IMG/VR virus record: IMGVR_UViG_3300037245_001837
Coordinates: 1-64,000 of that record
Length of the DNA stretch: 64,000 nt
Strand: one strand, 5' to 3'
Source of the DNA: a virus
Position numbers and translations under genes: made by a program. The notes under the pieces are model-generated. The model searched no databases. It saw only the letters and a list, made by a program, of their open reading frames with translations, and was not told where the DNA came from. This document shows, piece by piece, positions 8,967 to 17,018 of the stretch; the first letter of the stretch is position 1; each line of letters starts with the position of its first letter.

Positions 8967-9218
8967 ATGTTTAAATTAATCACTCAAGAACATAAAATAA
9001 TTATCAAATCTTATAACATTTATCAGTTATGGCGTTTCATTTTGTCAAATCCAGATGATGTATATCAGTTTTTGATTGACTACATACCGATTTCTAATGA
9101 TGAATTCCTGAAATGCTTTTTAAATGAAACGGAAAATTATCAGGATTATTTAAGAATGTACCGAGTATTAAAACCAACTAAATCAATTTTCAATTATGCC
9201 AAAATTAGCAAAATTTAA
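8967..9218 (+). CDS. hypothetical protein (83 aa)
   Basis: It contains YQLWRFILSNPDDVYQFL, similar in plan to the product of 4564-4875, which suggests two diverged copies of one small family. It ends 23 bp inside the next gene, whose ATG follows a CAATT context. No known domain. Confidence 0.6.
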   Translation: MFKLITQEHKIIIKSYNIYQLWRFILSNPDDVYQFLIDYIPISNDEFLKCFLNETENYQDYLRMYRVLKPTKSIFNYAKISKI

Positions 9219-9621
9219 TGAAGTGTTTAATGCTTTAAAAAGGAGAATTATTTCACATAATTTATCTATTCAAGAAATTGCTGAAAATTCAACTGTAAGT
9301 GAGGAATTAATTGAGCTTCTTTTTGATGATAAAAACAATGTTATTAACGACATATCCAGATTGATTGAATTCTTAAATGTAAATGTATCATACAGCGAAA
9401 GAGCATTTAAAGTTTACATAATTACTGACAGTGGAAAGCAATTGAAAGTTACCAGAATTATAAAACCAAGATGTTCTATTTATTTCGACAAACCAACACA
9501 GGAATTTTACAGGTTTGAAGTAAAACACAAACGACACAATAAAATTTCAAGACCACTTAAACAACTGATAATGAGTGAGATGAAGGAATTTACAGAGGAC
9601 TACATAAGAAAGTTACAATAA
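9196..9621 (+). CDS. hypothetical protein with possible helix-turn-helix (141 aa)
   Basis: Residues 15-60 (ISHNLSIQEIAENSTVSEEL then ISRLIEFLNVNV) resemble the helix pattern of an XRE-type helix-turn-helix, though the key turn residues are weak. The C-terminal 80 residues are strand-rich and basic. It may be a DNA-binding regulator, but this is not certain. It ends before a 59-bp gap with a weak promoter-like sequence. Confidence 0.6.
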   Translation: MPKLAKFNEVFNALKRRIISHNLSIQEIAENSTVSEELIELLFDDKNNVINDISRLIEFLNVNVSYSERAFKVYIITDSGKQLKVTRIIKPRCSIYFDKPTQEFYRFEVKHKRHNKISRPLKQLIMSEMKEFTEDYIRKLQ

Positions 9622-9624
9622 AAC

Positions 9625-9647
9625 TTGTAATACATAATTAATATTTG
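9625..9647 (+). promoter_or_regulatory. weak promoter candidate upstream of the paralog pair
   Basis: AATATTTG at 9640-9647 differs by one base from the Bacteroidota -7 box TAnnTTTG, and a TTG lies at 9625-9627. The spacing of 12 bases is shorter than the usual 17-23, so this is a weak candidate. It sits in the only sizeable gap before the genes at 9681 and 10077. Confidence 0.25.
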
Positions 9648-9680
9648 TAAATTGCACATAATAAAAACAACTACATACAA

Positions 9681-10073
9681 ATGGAAAATCTTGAATTAAA
9701 ACATCTAGCACCTTATTTACCTTATAATTTGAAATGCCAATATTCTTGTATAATAGATGTTGACAATAATCATACGTCAGAAATGACAGAGAACAATATA
9801 CATAGAGCTCTTAATGGATACGGGACGTATGATATTAAACCAATTTTAAGACCGTTATCTGATTTAAATAAATCTGAATTCGTAATGGAGGATTGGAGAA
9901 AAAAAGCAATTCTATTTTTAGATGAAACAGCAAATTTACCTTTTAATAGTAGAAATAATCACGTTGGAACAATAATGTATGGAGATATAACAAAGTTGTT
10001 TGAATGGCACTTCGATGTATTCGGACTAATAACACAAGGATTGGCGATTGATATTAATAGATTAAATGAATAA
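9681..10073 (+). CDS. ELKHLAPYLPY-family protein, copy 1 (130 aa)
   Basis: It starts with LELKHLAPYLPYNLK and ends with FDVFGLITQGLAIDINRL. The next gene has both signatures at the same places. Only the ends are well conserved; the middle (DIKPILRPLSDL) is also shared loosely. I have the impression that such proteins recur in flavobacterial phages and prophages, but the function is unknown. A weak promoter-like box precedes it. Confidence 0.7.
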   Translation: MENLELKHLAPYLPYNLKCQYSCIIDVDNNHTSEMTENNIHRALNGYGTYDIKPILRPLSDLNKSEFVMEDWRKKAILFLDETANLPFNSRNNHVGTIMYGDITKLFEWHFDVFGLITQGLAIDINRLNE

Positions 10074-10076
10074 CTT

Positions 10077-10580
10077 ATGAAATTAGAATTAAAACATTTA
10101 GCACCTTATTTACCTTATGAGTTGAAAATGTATTGTGAGCAAGATAAAACAAAACATACATTAACAATAGCACATCAAACTTTCGATTTAAAAAGCGTAG
10201 GATTAAATCCAATACTTAAAGATGAATTCTTTAAAACATTTAAACCAATACTAAAACTATTATCAGATATTACTGAAAGCGAAATGATTAAAATGCTTGT
10301 AATTGGAAATCCTTATTTTAAAGGAAAAACCATATCTGTAAATTGGTTAAATAATGAAATATTAGATTTTAATTGCAATGGTGGCGATAATCAGTTTGTT
10401 ATAACACACGATTTGCGAGGAGTTGCGGCATTTAACATTCAATCTATTGATAATAAGAAAGTTGTTAATTCTCATTTTGAAAATCACATAGGGGTTTATA
10501 CTTTTTTATTAGAAAACCACTATGACGTTTTCGGATTAATACAAGCAGACTTAGCAATAGATACTAATACTTTAAAATAA
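10077..10580 (+). CDS. ELKHLAPYLPY-family protein, copy 2 (167 aa)
   Basis: A tandem paralog of the gene at 9681: the N-terminus LELKHLAPYLPYELK and C-terminus YDVFGLIQADLAIDTNTL match it closely, while the centre carries about 37 extra residues. The separation is 3 bp. Divergence is large, so the duplication is old or the copies were acquired separately. Function unknown. Confidence 0.7.
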   Translation: MKLELKHLAPYLPYELKMYCEQDKTKHTLTIAHQTFDLKSVGLNPILKDEFFKTFKPILKLLSDITESEMIKMLVIGNPYFKGKTISVNWLNNEILDFNCNGGDNQFVITHDLRGVAAFNIQSIDNKKVVNSHFENHIGVYTFLLENHYDVFGLIQADLAIDTNTLK

Positions 10581-10582
10581 AT

Positions 10583-10813
10583 ATGAAAAATTCAGAAAAC
10601 AATAGCGAATTAAAAATAAGAGTATTGACTTGCAGAAGTAAGTTAGAAAAAATTGGTGTTAAAATGCCAAGACATTTTTTCTGTAAAAAATACCCTGAAT
10701 TCATTAACGATGAAAATCGATTAAACAATTTGTGGTATGCTAAAATCTCAAATAAGGATTTTACTACTAAATTGGAAGCATTCACAACATTTAAAGAAGT
10801 CGAATTTAATTAA
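10583..10813 (+). CDS. hypothetical protein (76 aa)
   Basis: A basic, mostly helical 76-residue protein with KMPRHFFCKKYPEF in the middle. Start at 10583, 2 bp after the upstream stop. The overlapping minus-strand frame is hydrophobic and has no comparable start context, so I take the + strand. Function unknown. Confidence 0.6.
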   Translation: MKNSENNSELKIRVLTCRSKLEKIGVKMPRHFFCKKYPEFINDENRLNNLWYAKISNKDFTTKLEAFTTFKEVEFN

Positions 10814-10819
10814 AATATT

Positions 10820-11449
10820 ATGACATTACCTGAAAAAATTAAACATTACGGATTAACTCAAAAAGATTGGTTTCAGCATAAACATTATACTATTCTAACA
10901 AGAATGGGTATTGATAAAATACAAGCCATAGAAAAAATAAATATTTCATACGAAGCTATTGTAGCTTTACCTGAATTTTGTGTTGTAAAAGCTATTGGAA
11001 CAAAAGAAGAATTAGTCATAGAAACTTTTGGAAGTGCAAAATACGGTGGTAAAGAATGGAATGCAAAACGTAACAACGGCAAAGGAGGATGGGATGAGTT
11101 CGGAAATACTACTACTTGGTATGTTATGGAAATGGCTGAAAAAAGAGCTATGAGTCGTGTTGTTTTAAAAATCACAGGGTTTTATGAATTAGGCGTATTT
11201 GGAGAAGATGAAAGTGAAGATTTTAAAAACGAAACAACTAAGCCACCTAAGACTACGACTAAGAAACCACCTAAAACAACTACAGCAGAAAAACAGGTTT
11301 TAGTAAAAGATTCTAAAGAATGGAAAGCTTTAATGGGATTCTTTGATGATGGGAAAGTTACTAAATTAACTCAAATAACTAAACAGTATAAGTTGTCACC
11401 AGAACTTACTACTGAATTGACGAATAAAATTACTGAACTTAATAATTGA
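10820..11449 (+). CDS. putative single-strand annealing / recombination protein (Rad52/Erf-like)
   Basis: A 209-residue protein. Residues about 35-125 contain a beta-strand region and then TWYVMEMAEKRAMSRVVLKI, which resembles the AxTxAxxRAxxxxxG core helix of phage annealing proteins (Erf, Sak, Rad52-like). A Thr/Lys/Pro linker (PPKTTTKKPPKTTT, residues 136-155) leads to a short C-terminal helical domain. Annealing proteins of phages pair with an exonuclease, and one is encoded 1.2 kb downstream. The assignment is by pattern and context only; a different DNA-metabolism role is possible. Confidence 0.6.
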   Translation: MTLPEKIKHYGLTQKDWFQHKHYTILTRMGIDKIQAIEKINISYEAIVALPEFCVVKAIGTKEELVIETFGSAKYGGKEWNAKRNNGKGGWDEFGNTTTWYVMEMAEKRAMSRVVLKITGFYELGVFGEDESEDFKNETTKPPKTTTKKPPKTTTAEKQVLVKDSKEWKALMGFFDDGKVTKLTQITKQYKLSPELTTELTNKITELNN

Positions 11450-11517
11450 AAATTAGATTTAATGATAAAAACATTTGATTTAGATTTTAGAGCAAAAAAT
11501 ATAACTAAAATATAGCT

Positions 11518-11904
11518 ATGAAAAAAAAGACAATCCAAGATTTAAAATTAAATGATTCTGTTTACATAGCAGACCAAAATCAGGTTTTAGAATATACTGT
11601 TTATTTAATATCTATAAAACAATTAAAATTCAAACACAGATTACGTAATGATGTTGAATATGAACGAGAAGAAGGAGATAAAACAAGTTGGAGGATTGAA
11701 GTTAAAAAATATAGAGAAAGTCCTCATTCAGACACTTATTATTTATCAAAATTAGATGCTTTAAAAAGACTGAGAGTGCTAGAGGATAAACGAATGGAAG
11801 GTTTATTTGCACGAATGGAAGATTTTAATAGAACCATCAAAAATTTGAATGAAGAAACAAGAGCCACAGATGAATTGATTATTAAGGAGCTTAAAAATAA
11901 CTAA
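11518..11904 (+). CDS. hypothetical protein with C-terminal coiled coil (128 aa)
   Basis: The first half looks like a small beta domain (LNDSVYIADQ, EYTVYLISI). Residues 80-125 form a charged coiled coil (RVLEDKRMEGLFARMEDF and on). A 68-bp gap precedes it. Function unknown; possibly an oligomeric accessory protein of the recombination block. Confidence 0.65.
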   Translation: MKKKTIQDLKLNDSVYIADQNQVLEYTVYLISIKQLKFKHRLRNDVEYEREEGDKTSWRIEVKKYRESPHSDTYYLSKLDALKRLRVLEDKRMEGLFARMEDFNRTIKNLNEETRATDELIIKELKNN

Positions 11905-11908
11905 AAGC

Positions 11909-12058
11909 ATGAGTGATTATCCAGTAGGTTCAGAAAATGATACACAAGCACCATACAACCAGAATGACAATGAATTTGAGTGTACTGAATGTGGAAAACC
12001 TATGAGTTCAGATTCAGGTGTTTGTTCAGGTAAATGTTTAAAATCAGCAATGTTATAA
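11909..12058 (+). CDS. small zinc-finger-like protein (49 aa)
   Basis: ATG at 11909, TAA at 12056-12058. The acidic N-terminal half is followed by CTECGKPMSSDSGVCSGKC, a CxxC...CxxxC metal-binding knuckle. It has the look of a short zinc-binding adaptor. Four bp after the upstream stop. Function unknown. Confidence 0.6.
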   Translation: MSDYPVGSENDTQAPYNQNDNEFECTECGKPMSSDSGVCSGKCLKSAML

Positions 12059-12077
12059 ATTAATTAATCACAAAAAA

Positions 12078-12563
12078 ATGGATTTTAATTTCAAACAAAA
12101 AACAAGACAACCTTATGTTGTATTACTTAATTTTACAGCCTATGAATTAGGTCAAAAACCAATTAAGTACTGGAGAAATACAGGTAATGTAAATAGAAAA
12201 TCAGCCTTTCATAAAATAATTAATAAGGTTAAAAATATATGTGGTGATCCTACTAGTAATACAATTACTCGTTTATTTCATTACGCAGGAGCAGATGTGA
12301 CATTTCCATTTCACGTTCAATGGATGGAAGATAAGTTTGAATTTTGTTTATTTGATTGTTTTGGTAGTGGAAACAACACTTTAAAGTTTTCCAGAAAAGT
12401 AAATAGCGATAACGAGAGATTTACTAAAAATGAATTAAAGTTAATGACCGATTTTATGGTTACGGAACATCATATAATTACTGGTTTATATAATAAGTTT
12501 AGAGATGAATTTAAAACCTCATCAGGACATTCAAAAGTATTTGAAATAATAAGAAAATTATAA
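12078..12563 (+). CDS. hypothetical protein (161 aa)
   Basis: A mixed protein with strand segments (YVVLLNFTAYELG, VTFPFHVQWMEDKFEFCLFD) and a C-terminal helix. No known motif. It lies between the annealing-like and nuclease genes and may belong to that functional block, but nothing in the sequence shows a role. Confidence 0.65.
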   Translation: MDFNFKQKTRQPYVVLLNFTAYELGQKPIKYWRNTGNVNRKSAFHKIINKVKNICGDPTSNTITRLFHYAGADVTFPFHVQWMEDKFEFCLFDCFGSGNNTLKFSRKVNSDNERFTKNELKLMTDFMVTEHHIITGLYNKFRDEFKTSSGHSKVFEIIRKL

Positions 12564-12567
12564 AGTT

Positions 12568-12678
12568 ATGACAGCCAAAGAAGAAGCACATTTATATCGT
12601 GAAATGCAGGAGGATTTACTTTTAGACATGGACATGTCTGGAGGATTATATTTAGAGTATGAAAAATTTGAAAAATAA
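12568..12678 (+). CDS. very small acidic protein (36 aa)
   Basis: ATG at 12568 (AAGTT-ATG) to TAA 12676-12678, product starting MTAKEEAHLYREMQEDLLLD and strongly acidic. It fills the space between 12563 and the nuclease start at 12695. Short acidic proteins in phages sometimes mimic DNA, but this one is too short to judge. It may be a leader ORF. Confidence 0.4.
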   Translation: MTAKEEAHLYREMQEDLLLDMDMSGGLYLEYEKFEK

Positions 12679-12694
12679 ATTAATAAATAGAAAT

Positions 12695-13756
12695 ATGAAA
12701 ACAAAAATCGTTGGTACGCAGTTTGCCAAAGCAGAAGCAATTGGAATCCAAGAGGGTTCTGAAATTACTATCAGTCACGAACCTACAAATCCATTTGATG
12801 AAAACGCATTAGCGGTTGCATTTAATGGAGAGAAAATAGGTTTCATTGGAAAAGGTACGGACATCTATGATATAGATAGAATAAACTTTCCTAAAACTGC
12901 AAAGGTTATTGATTTCTACATAAAGGAAGAAGGTGATCAATTTACAAAGCATCAATTAGGAACTTTAGTCTCCTGTAATATTGAACTTCCTGATGAAGTA
13001 AAATTAAAAGGAAAAGATAATGTTAATTCATTCAATGAAGAAAACGTTGTTATTAATTTTAATGAAGATTCTCATACTTACACCTACAAAGGTAAAGTTT
13101 TAAAAGGTGCCACGACTTACATCAAAAAGTATATCAAACCATTCGATAGTGAACTTATGGTTGGTAGATGTGCAAAAGCTTGGAATTTACCAAAAGGAAC
13201 TATTGAAGATGCTTGGGAACTTAATCGTGATTTAGCTTCTCAATTCGGAACAGCTTTGCATAAGGCTCTGGAATTTGAGGATTTGTATAGGAGTATGAAA
13301 AAACCAAAAGACAATAGCAGATGTTTTACAATTAAACATCCTACAATTGTTAAAATAATCACAGAATTCTATGAATTAAACGAGAAATTAGGTTTTGAAG
13401 GTGAAATTATTCCTGAAGCATTGGTTTCTGATGTTGAAAATGGTATTTGTGGTTTAGCGGATAGAATTCTAGTTACCAGTTGGAATGAAAAACGATGTAG
13501 AATTCAGGATTACAAAGTGAACCATTCATTTAATGTAAAAGGAAAGGAAAGCTTCATTAATCTACCTAAAGGTTTGGTTTTAGAATCTACAAAACTTTCA
13601 AAACTTTCATTACAATTGAAATTTCACGCAACTATGTTGGAGAAACAAGGTTGGACAGTTGAAGGAGTTGATGGATTTGTCTACACAGATAAATGGGAAT
13701 ATTATGAAGCCAACTCTTTAGAAGGTTTCGATATTTTAAAAGGAACTTTCAACTAA
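12695..13756 (+). CDS. HIRAN domain fused to PD-(D/E)XK (RecB/Cas4-like) nuclease
   Basis: A 353-residue protein. Residues 1-110 read as a HIRAN domain: HEPTNPFDENALAV then GEKIGFIGK, the core of this ssDNA-end or stalled-fork binding module. Residues 115-353 read as a RecB-family nuclease: EDSHTYTYKG, then GTALHKALE (H189), ADRILV (D256) and QDYK (D272, K274), in the right order for the catalytic H-D-DxK set. A longer frame begins at 12659, but the ATG at 12695 follows the stop of the small upstream gene and has an A/T-rich start context, so I prefer it. Likely role: resecting DNA ends for phage recombination with the annealing-like protein at 10820 and the ATPase at 14080. Confidence 0.8.
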   Translation: MKTKIVGTQFAKAEAIGIQEGSEITISHEPTNPFDENALAVAFNGEKIGFIGKGTDIYDIDRINFPKTAKVIDFYIKEEGDQFTKHQLGTLVSCNIELPDEVKLKGKDNVNSFNEENVVINFNEDSHTYTYKGKVLKGATTYIKKYIKPFDSELMVGRCAKAWNLPKGTIEDAWELNRDLASQFGTALHKALEFEDLYRSMKKPKDNSRCFTIKHPTIVKIITEFYELNEKLGFEGEIIPEALVSDVENGICGLADRILVTSWNEKRCRIQDYKVNHSFNVKGKESFINLPKGLVLESTKLSKLSLQLKFHATMLEKQGWTVEGVDGFVYTDKWEYYEANSLEGFDILKGTFN

Positions 13757-13764
13757 ATAAAAAA

Positions 13765-13907
13765 TTTGAGATATAAATGGAGGGTAGTCCGTTCAATTCG
13801 TGACGTTACTTGTGGTGAGTATCAAAGGTTCGATTCCTTTCAACAGAAATGTTAATGGTTGTAGAAAAGTAGGCATACGCTCGGTGGTTCGATTCCACCA
13901 CTCAAAC
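13765..13907 (+). tRNA. tRNA-like remnant with two perfect T-arms, no complete cloverleaf found
   Basis: This non-coding 143-bp stretch contains two tRNA T-arms. The first has stem AAAGG/CCTTT around TTCGATT at 13824-13840; the second has stem GGTGG/CCACC around TTCGATT at 13883-13899. TTTGAG at 13765-13770 complements CTCAAA at 13901-13906, as an acceptor stem would, but the span is twice a tRNA length. I could not fit a D-arm and anticodon arm to either T-arm. Options: degenerate tRNAs, one tRNA with an insertion, or a tRNA-mimic RNA. The flanks to the next gene (13908-13932) hold nothing else. Confidence 0.4.
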
Positions 13908-13932
13908 AAATTAATAATAAAAACAAATTACG

Positions 13933-14064
13933 ATGACTAAGAAAAATCTAGAGACTGAATATTGCAACGAAAGAGGAGAACGTAGTTTTAATAAATACAA
14001 TAACAATGATTACACTAAGTGGCTTGAAAATAAATTAATAACACTAAGCAACGTGCTAGGATAA
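13933..14064 (+). CDS. small hypothetical protein (43 aa)
   Basis: ATG at 13933 to TAA 14062-14064, product starting MTKKNLETEYCNERGERSFN. Charged, no known motif. It lies between the tRNA-like stretch and the SMC-like ATPase gene, with start context AATTACG-ATG weaker than most. It may be real because the same spacing pattern continues. Confidence 0.45.
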   Translation: MTKKNLETEYCNERGERSFNKYNNNDYTKWLENKLITLSNVLG

Positions 14065-14079
14065 TAAAAACAAATTAAG

Positions 14080-15381
14080 ATGAAAATAAAAACAATTACA
14101 GTAAGAAATTTCAAAGCCTTATCAGATCAGGAATTGAATTTAAATGGTGCTTCTGCAATAATAACAGCAGGTAATAATGAAGGTAAAACAAGTATTTTAC
14201 GTGGATTAGTGGACAGATTTCGAGGCGAAAAACCAGAAATCATTGTGAAGCAAGGAGAAGAAAAAGGAGAGAATGTAATGGAGCTAACTGATGGTTCTAA
14301 AATAGGGTGGAAATTCACTCATAAAACTGAAAACTTCTCATTTACTACTCCAGAAGGAATTAAAATGACAACTGGCGTTTTAAAATCTATTGGTGAAATC
14401 TATTTTGGTATCAAATTTAGTATTGATAAATTCATTTCCAGTAGTAGAAAAGAACAATTGAAACAGGTTCAAATTTTATTAGGTATCGATTTGTCAGCTT
14501 TAGATCAAAAACATAAAGAGAAATTCGATGCAAGAACTGAAGCCAATCGTGTTGTAAAAACATTACTTGGATTAAATACTAAAAAACCAGAAGTTGTTGA
14601 AAATCCAGATATAGAAGCTATCAAAAAAAGAAAAACAGCAATTACAGAAAATAACACCAAACTTAAAGAGAAGTGGGTTATCGACAATGAAGCACACCAA
14701 AAAGAAGCTATTGAATTCAATCAATTGCAGCAACATTACAGAGCAAATATCAAAACACTTTCCGAGCAGAAGCTTGATTTAGAAAAATACAAAGGTCAAA
14801 TTGTAGCGACTTTTATTGATTACAAAAAACTAGAAAAGTACATAAATGATATTCCTGAACCACTAATAGACAAAGAGGTGACGAGCCTTGTTGAGCCTGT
14901 TTATGGTCTTTTTACAGGAATTGATAAAGAGATTGAAGATGCTTATACTGATAAAGCAAAATTCGACACCTACAACACTGATTTAACCAATTATAATGAT
15001 TGGGTTGAAAAAGGTGGAAAAGCTCGTAAAAAGGCTGATGAGCTATCAGCAGAGCTTGATAAGATCAATGAAGAAAAATTGAAACTTATTAAAGGAGCTA
15101 ATTTGCCAGAAGAATTCAAAATGACTGATAATGGATTGTTATACAAAGGACTTCCTTTAGATGATAATCAGATTTCAAGTTCAGCAAAATACATTTGTGC
15201 TCTTAAACTTGGTGCTTTAAGTCTAGGTAAGGTAAATGCAATGCATTTCGATGCTTCATTTTTAGATAAAAAATCTTTAATGGAAATTCAAGAGTGGGCA
15301 AACAGTCAAGATTTACAACTTTTACTTGAGAAAGTTGATTATGAAGGAGGTTCAATAAAGTATAATTTTATTGAAGAATAA
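14080..15381 (+). CDS. SMC/SbcC-like P-loop ATPase
   Basis: A 433-residue ATPase of the RecF/SbcC/SMC type. The N-terminus MKIKTITVRNFKAL is the usual first strand, and Walker A is GNNEGKT at 31-37. Residues about 160-340 are a moderate coiled coil. The C-terminus has a signature-like QISSSAKYICALKLG and a Walker-B-like strand VNAMHFDASFLD. The usual Asp-Glu pair is not obvious there, so hydrolysis may be weak or use other residues. It is much shorter than SbcC, in the range of phage recombination ATPases. No SbcD-type phosphoesterase is next to it; the nuclease partner may be the HIRAN nuclease 0.3 kb upstream. Confidence 0.8.
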   Translation: MKIKTITVRNFKALSDQELNLNGASAIITAGNNEGKTSILRGLVDRFRGEKPEIIVKQGEEKGENVMELTDGSKIGWKFTHKTENFSFTTPEGIKMTTGVLKSIGEIYFGIKFSIDKFISSSRKEQLKQVQILLGIDLSALDQKHKEKFDARTEANRVVKTLLGLNTKKPEVVENPDIEAIKKRKTAITENNTKLKEKWVIDNEAHQKEAIEFNQLQQHYRANIKTLSEQKLDLEKYKGQIVATFIDYKKLEKYINDIPEPLIDKEVTSLVEPVYGLFTGIDKEIEDAYTDKAKFDTYNTDLTNYNDWVEKGGKARKKADELSAELDKINEEKLKLIKGANLPEEFKMTDNGLLYKGLPLDDNQISSSAKYICALKLGALSLGKVNAMHFDASFLDKKSLMEIQEWANSQDLQLLLEKVDYEGGSIKYNFIEE

Positions 15382-15383
15382 TT

Positions 15384-15845
15384 ATGAGAGTAATTAAATT
15401 TAAAGCTAAAACATTAGACGGCAAGAAATGGGTATATGGAAATCTCATTGTATTAGAAAACGGATGCCATTACATTTTTAATAGGCATTTTATACCTACT
15501 ACATCAGTTCCTAGCGAGTGGTTTATTGAGGTGATTCCAGAAACAGTATGCCAATTCACAGGATTAAAAGACAAAAACAGCAATGATGTTTATAAAAGTG
15601 ATACAGTAAAACACGTAAGGGATTATTCGTTAGTAGATTGTTTCAATGAAGATGAAGATGGTGACATCGACAGAATCGACACGATAATTGGTAAATTCAT
15701 TTTCACAAAAACAAAAGGATTTCATGTATCTGGATATAAATATTCGGTTGATATGGCAGATATAGAAAAGCCTAAACAGAAATATTTAGGAATGCCGTCC
15801 ATGATAAGTACTTACGCTGAAATCACAGGTAACATACACGACTAA
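15384..15845 (+). CDS. YopX-family protein
   Basis: The sequence follows the YopX phage family: RVIKFKAKTLDGKKWVYGNL at the start, VIPETVCQFTGLKDKNSNDVY in the middle (the typical V-x-P-E-T-VGQFTGLKDKNGKEIYEGD), and a C-terminal AEITGNIHD. Members are common in phages and prophages of Firmicutes and Bacteroidota and have no settled function. Two bp after the ATPase gene in a GAATAATT-ATG context. Confidence 0.85.
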   Translation: MRVIKFKAKTLDGKKWVYGNLIVLENGCHYIFNRHFIPTTSVPSEWFIEVIPETVCQFTGLKDKNSNDVYKSDTVKHVRDYSLVDCFNEDEDGDIDRIDTIIGKFIFTKTKGFHVSGYKYSVDMADIEKPKQKYLGMPSMISTYAEITGNIHD

Positions 15846-15847
15846 TT

Positions 15848-16120
15848 ATGAAAACAGAAAACCCAAGTGCATTTCCTTCAAAAGAAATAGATTATCGAGA
15901 AAGCGCAATGCAAGGACAAACAGTTTATCATGACCAAGAAATGGGAATGACACTAAGAGATTATTTCGCAGCTAAAGCGATGCAGAGTCTAATATCTAAA
16001 ATAAACGTTAGTGATGAAGACTTAAAATATAGCGATACTATACATCAAATTGTTCCTGTATTAGCTTATCAAGTATCTGACGAAATGCTAAAAGTACGAA
16101 TGAAACCTATTAAAGAGTAG
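15848..16120 (+). CDS. conserved phage protein (GMTLRDYFAAKAMQ family)
   Basis: A 90-residue protein with GMTLRDYFAAKAMQSLISK, a helix found in a very widespread family of small phage proteins, followed by a C-terminal helix ending SDEMLKVR that matches the usual AY-x-x-ADAML. An N-terminal NPSAFPS segment is also typical. The function of the family is not known. Spaced 2 bp after the YopX-like gene. Confidence 0.8.
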   Translation: MKTENPSAFPSKEIDYRESAMQGQTVYHDQEMGMTLRDYFAAKAMQSLISKINVSDEDLKYSDTIHQIVPVLAYQVSDEMLKVRMKPIKE

Positions 16121-16124
16121 TACC

Positions 16125-16688
16125 ATGAGAAAAATAACAATCAAAGAAACAGACGTATTTCTTGAAAATCATAAAAAAGGACAAGGAAAAATTACTATAA
16201 GTAATACCTATGGTAAAAACTTTTCAAATTTCTGGGGTTCGATGGGTGAAACACTAGAAGAATTCCTTTGCGGTATCAATCCAGAATATTTTGCAACAAA
16301 ATTACTTCCACCAAGTGATGAACGTATTATTGATATTAAGGCAACATTTAAAAATGTAAGGAAATATATTCGTGAAGAATTAGATATGCCATTTTATAAA
16401 GAAATGGAATTTCAAAAAGACATGCGAGAAAAATTAAAGGAATTTCAAGATCAATGTGAAGAACGAGGTGGTAAATATAGATTTGTAGATGGTTTTCATG
16501 ATTTCTTTGTGGATAGTCTTGATTTTTATTTAATAGCTGATAGCTATGACAGTAATCAAGTTAAAGAAAGTTTTCAGGGAATATGTGAACATTGGCAATT
16601 CCTAGAAGAAAAACCTTCAGAAGATCATGATTGGTTAATTGACTTTCATGCTAGATTAAAAAAGGAATTATTGAAACCTATTAAATAA
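16125..16688 (+). CDS. hypothetical protein (187 aa)
   Basis: A mostly helical protein with acidic and aromatic clusters (FRKYIREELDMPFYKEMEFQ-like helices from about residue 75, then FVDGFHDFFVDSLDFYLIAD). No known motif or signal peptide. It sits 4 bp after its upstream neighbour in the same operon. Function unknown. Confidence 0.7.
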   Translation: MRKITIKETDVFLENHKKGQGKITISNTYGKNFSNFWGSMGETLEEFLCGINPEYFATKLLPPSDERIIDIKATFKNVRKYIREELDMPFYKEMEFQKDMREKLKEFQDQCEERGGKYRFVDGFHDFFVDSLDFYLIADSYDSNQVKESFQGICEHWQFLEEKPSEDHDWLIDFHARLKKELLKPIK

Positions 16689-16695
16689 ATCAACA

Positions 16696-17007
16696 ATGGA
16701 AAAAGATTTTGTAAAAGAAGTATTAGAAGACAATAATACATTTGGAGGTTTTAAAATTACAGGCTACAAAACAAGTAAGTTTGATAAAAACAAGAAAAAC
16801 CCACCTATGTATGGAGCAGCCGAAGACTTAACAGGAATGACTGTAATTCATTGGTGTACAGAAGGACATCATTGTAATTATTTTGGATTGGATTTAAAAC
16901 CAAATATATCAGTTACTATCGGAAAAGATGGAGATACTAGAACAGCGTTTAACGGATATGTACACACTAAAGAAGATTTTGAAAAAGTATTGAAACTAAC
17001 TTGGTAA
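16696..17007 (+). CDS. hypothetical protein (103 aa)
   Basis: It has a beta-rich middle with two His-rich turns (VIHWCTEGHHCNYFG, about residues 50-64) that could bind a metal, and a C-terminal helix EDFEKVLKLT. No family recognised. Part of the closely packed series ahead of the replication block. Confidence 0.65.
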   Translation: MEKDFVKEVLEDNNTFGGFKITGYKTSKFDKNKKNPPMYGAAEDLTGMTVIHWCTEGHHCNYFGLDLKPNISVTIGKDGDTRTAFNGYVHTKEDFEKVLKLTW

Positions 17008-17018
17008 ATAACTCAACA

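Noticed and set aside
11462-11515. 17-codon frame in the gap before the gene at 11518
   Set aside because: Too short to support as a gene and without a distinct start context. The 68-bp gap otherwise shows nothing clear.
12659-12694. Longer start for the HIRAN nuclease
   Set aside because: It would overlap the small upstream gene and add a low-complexity Lys/Asn stretch. The ATG at 12695 has the usual context and begins right before the domain.
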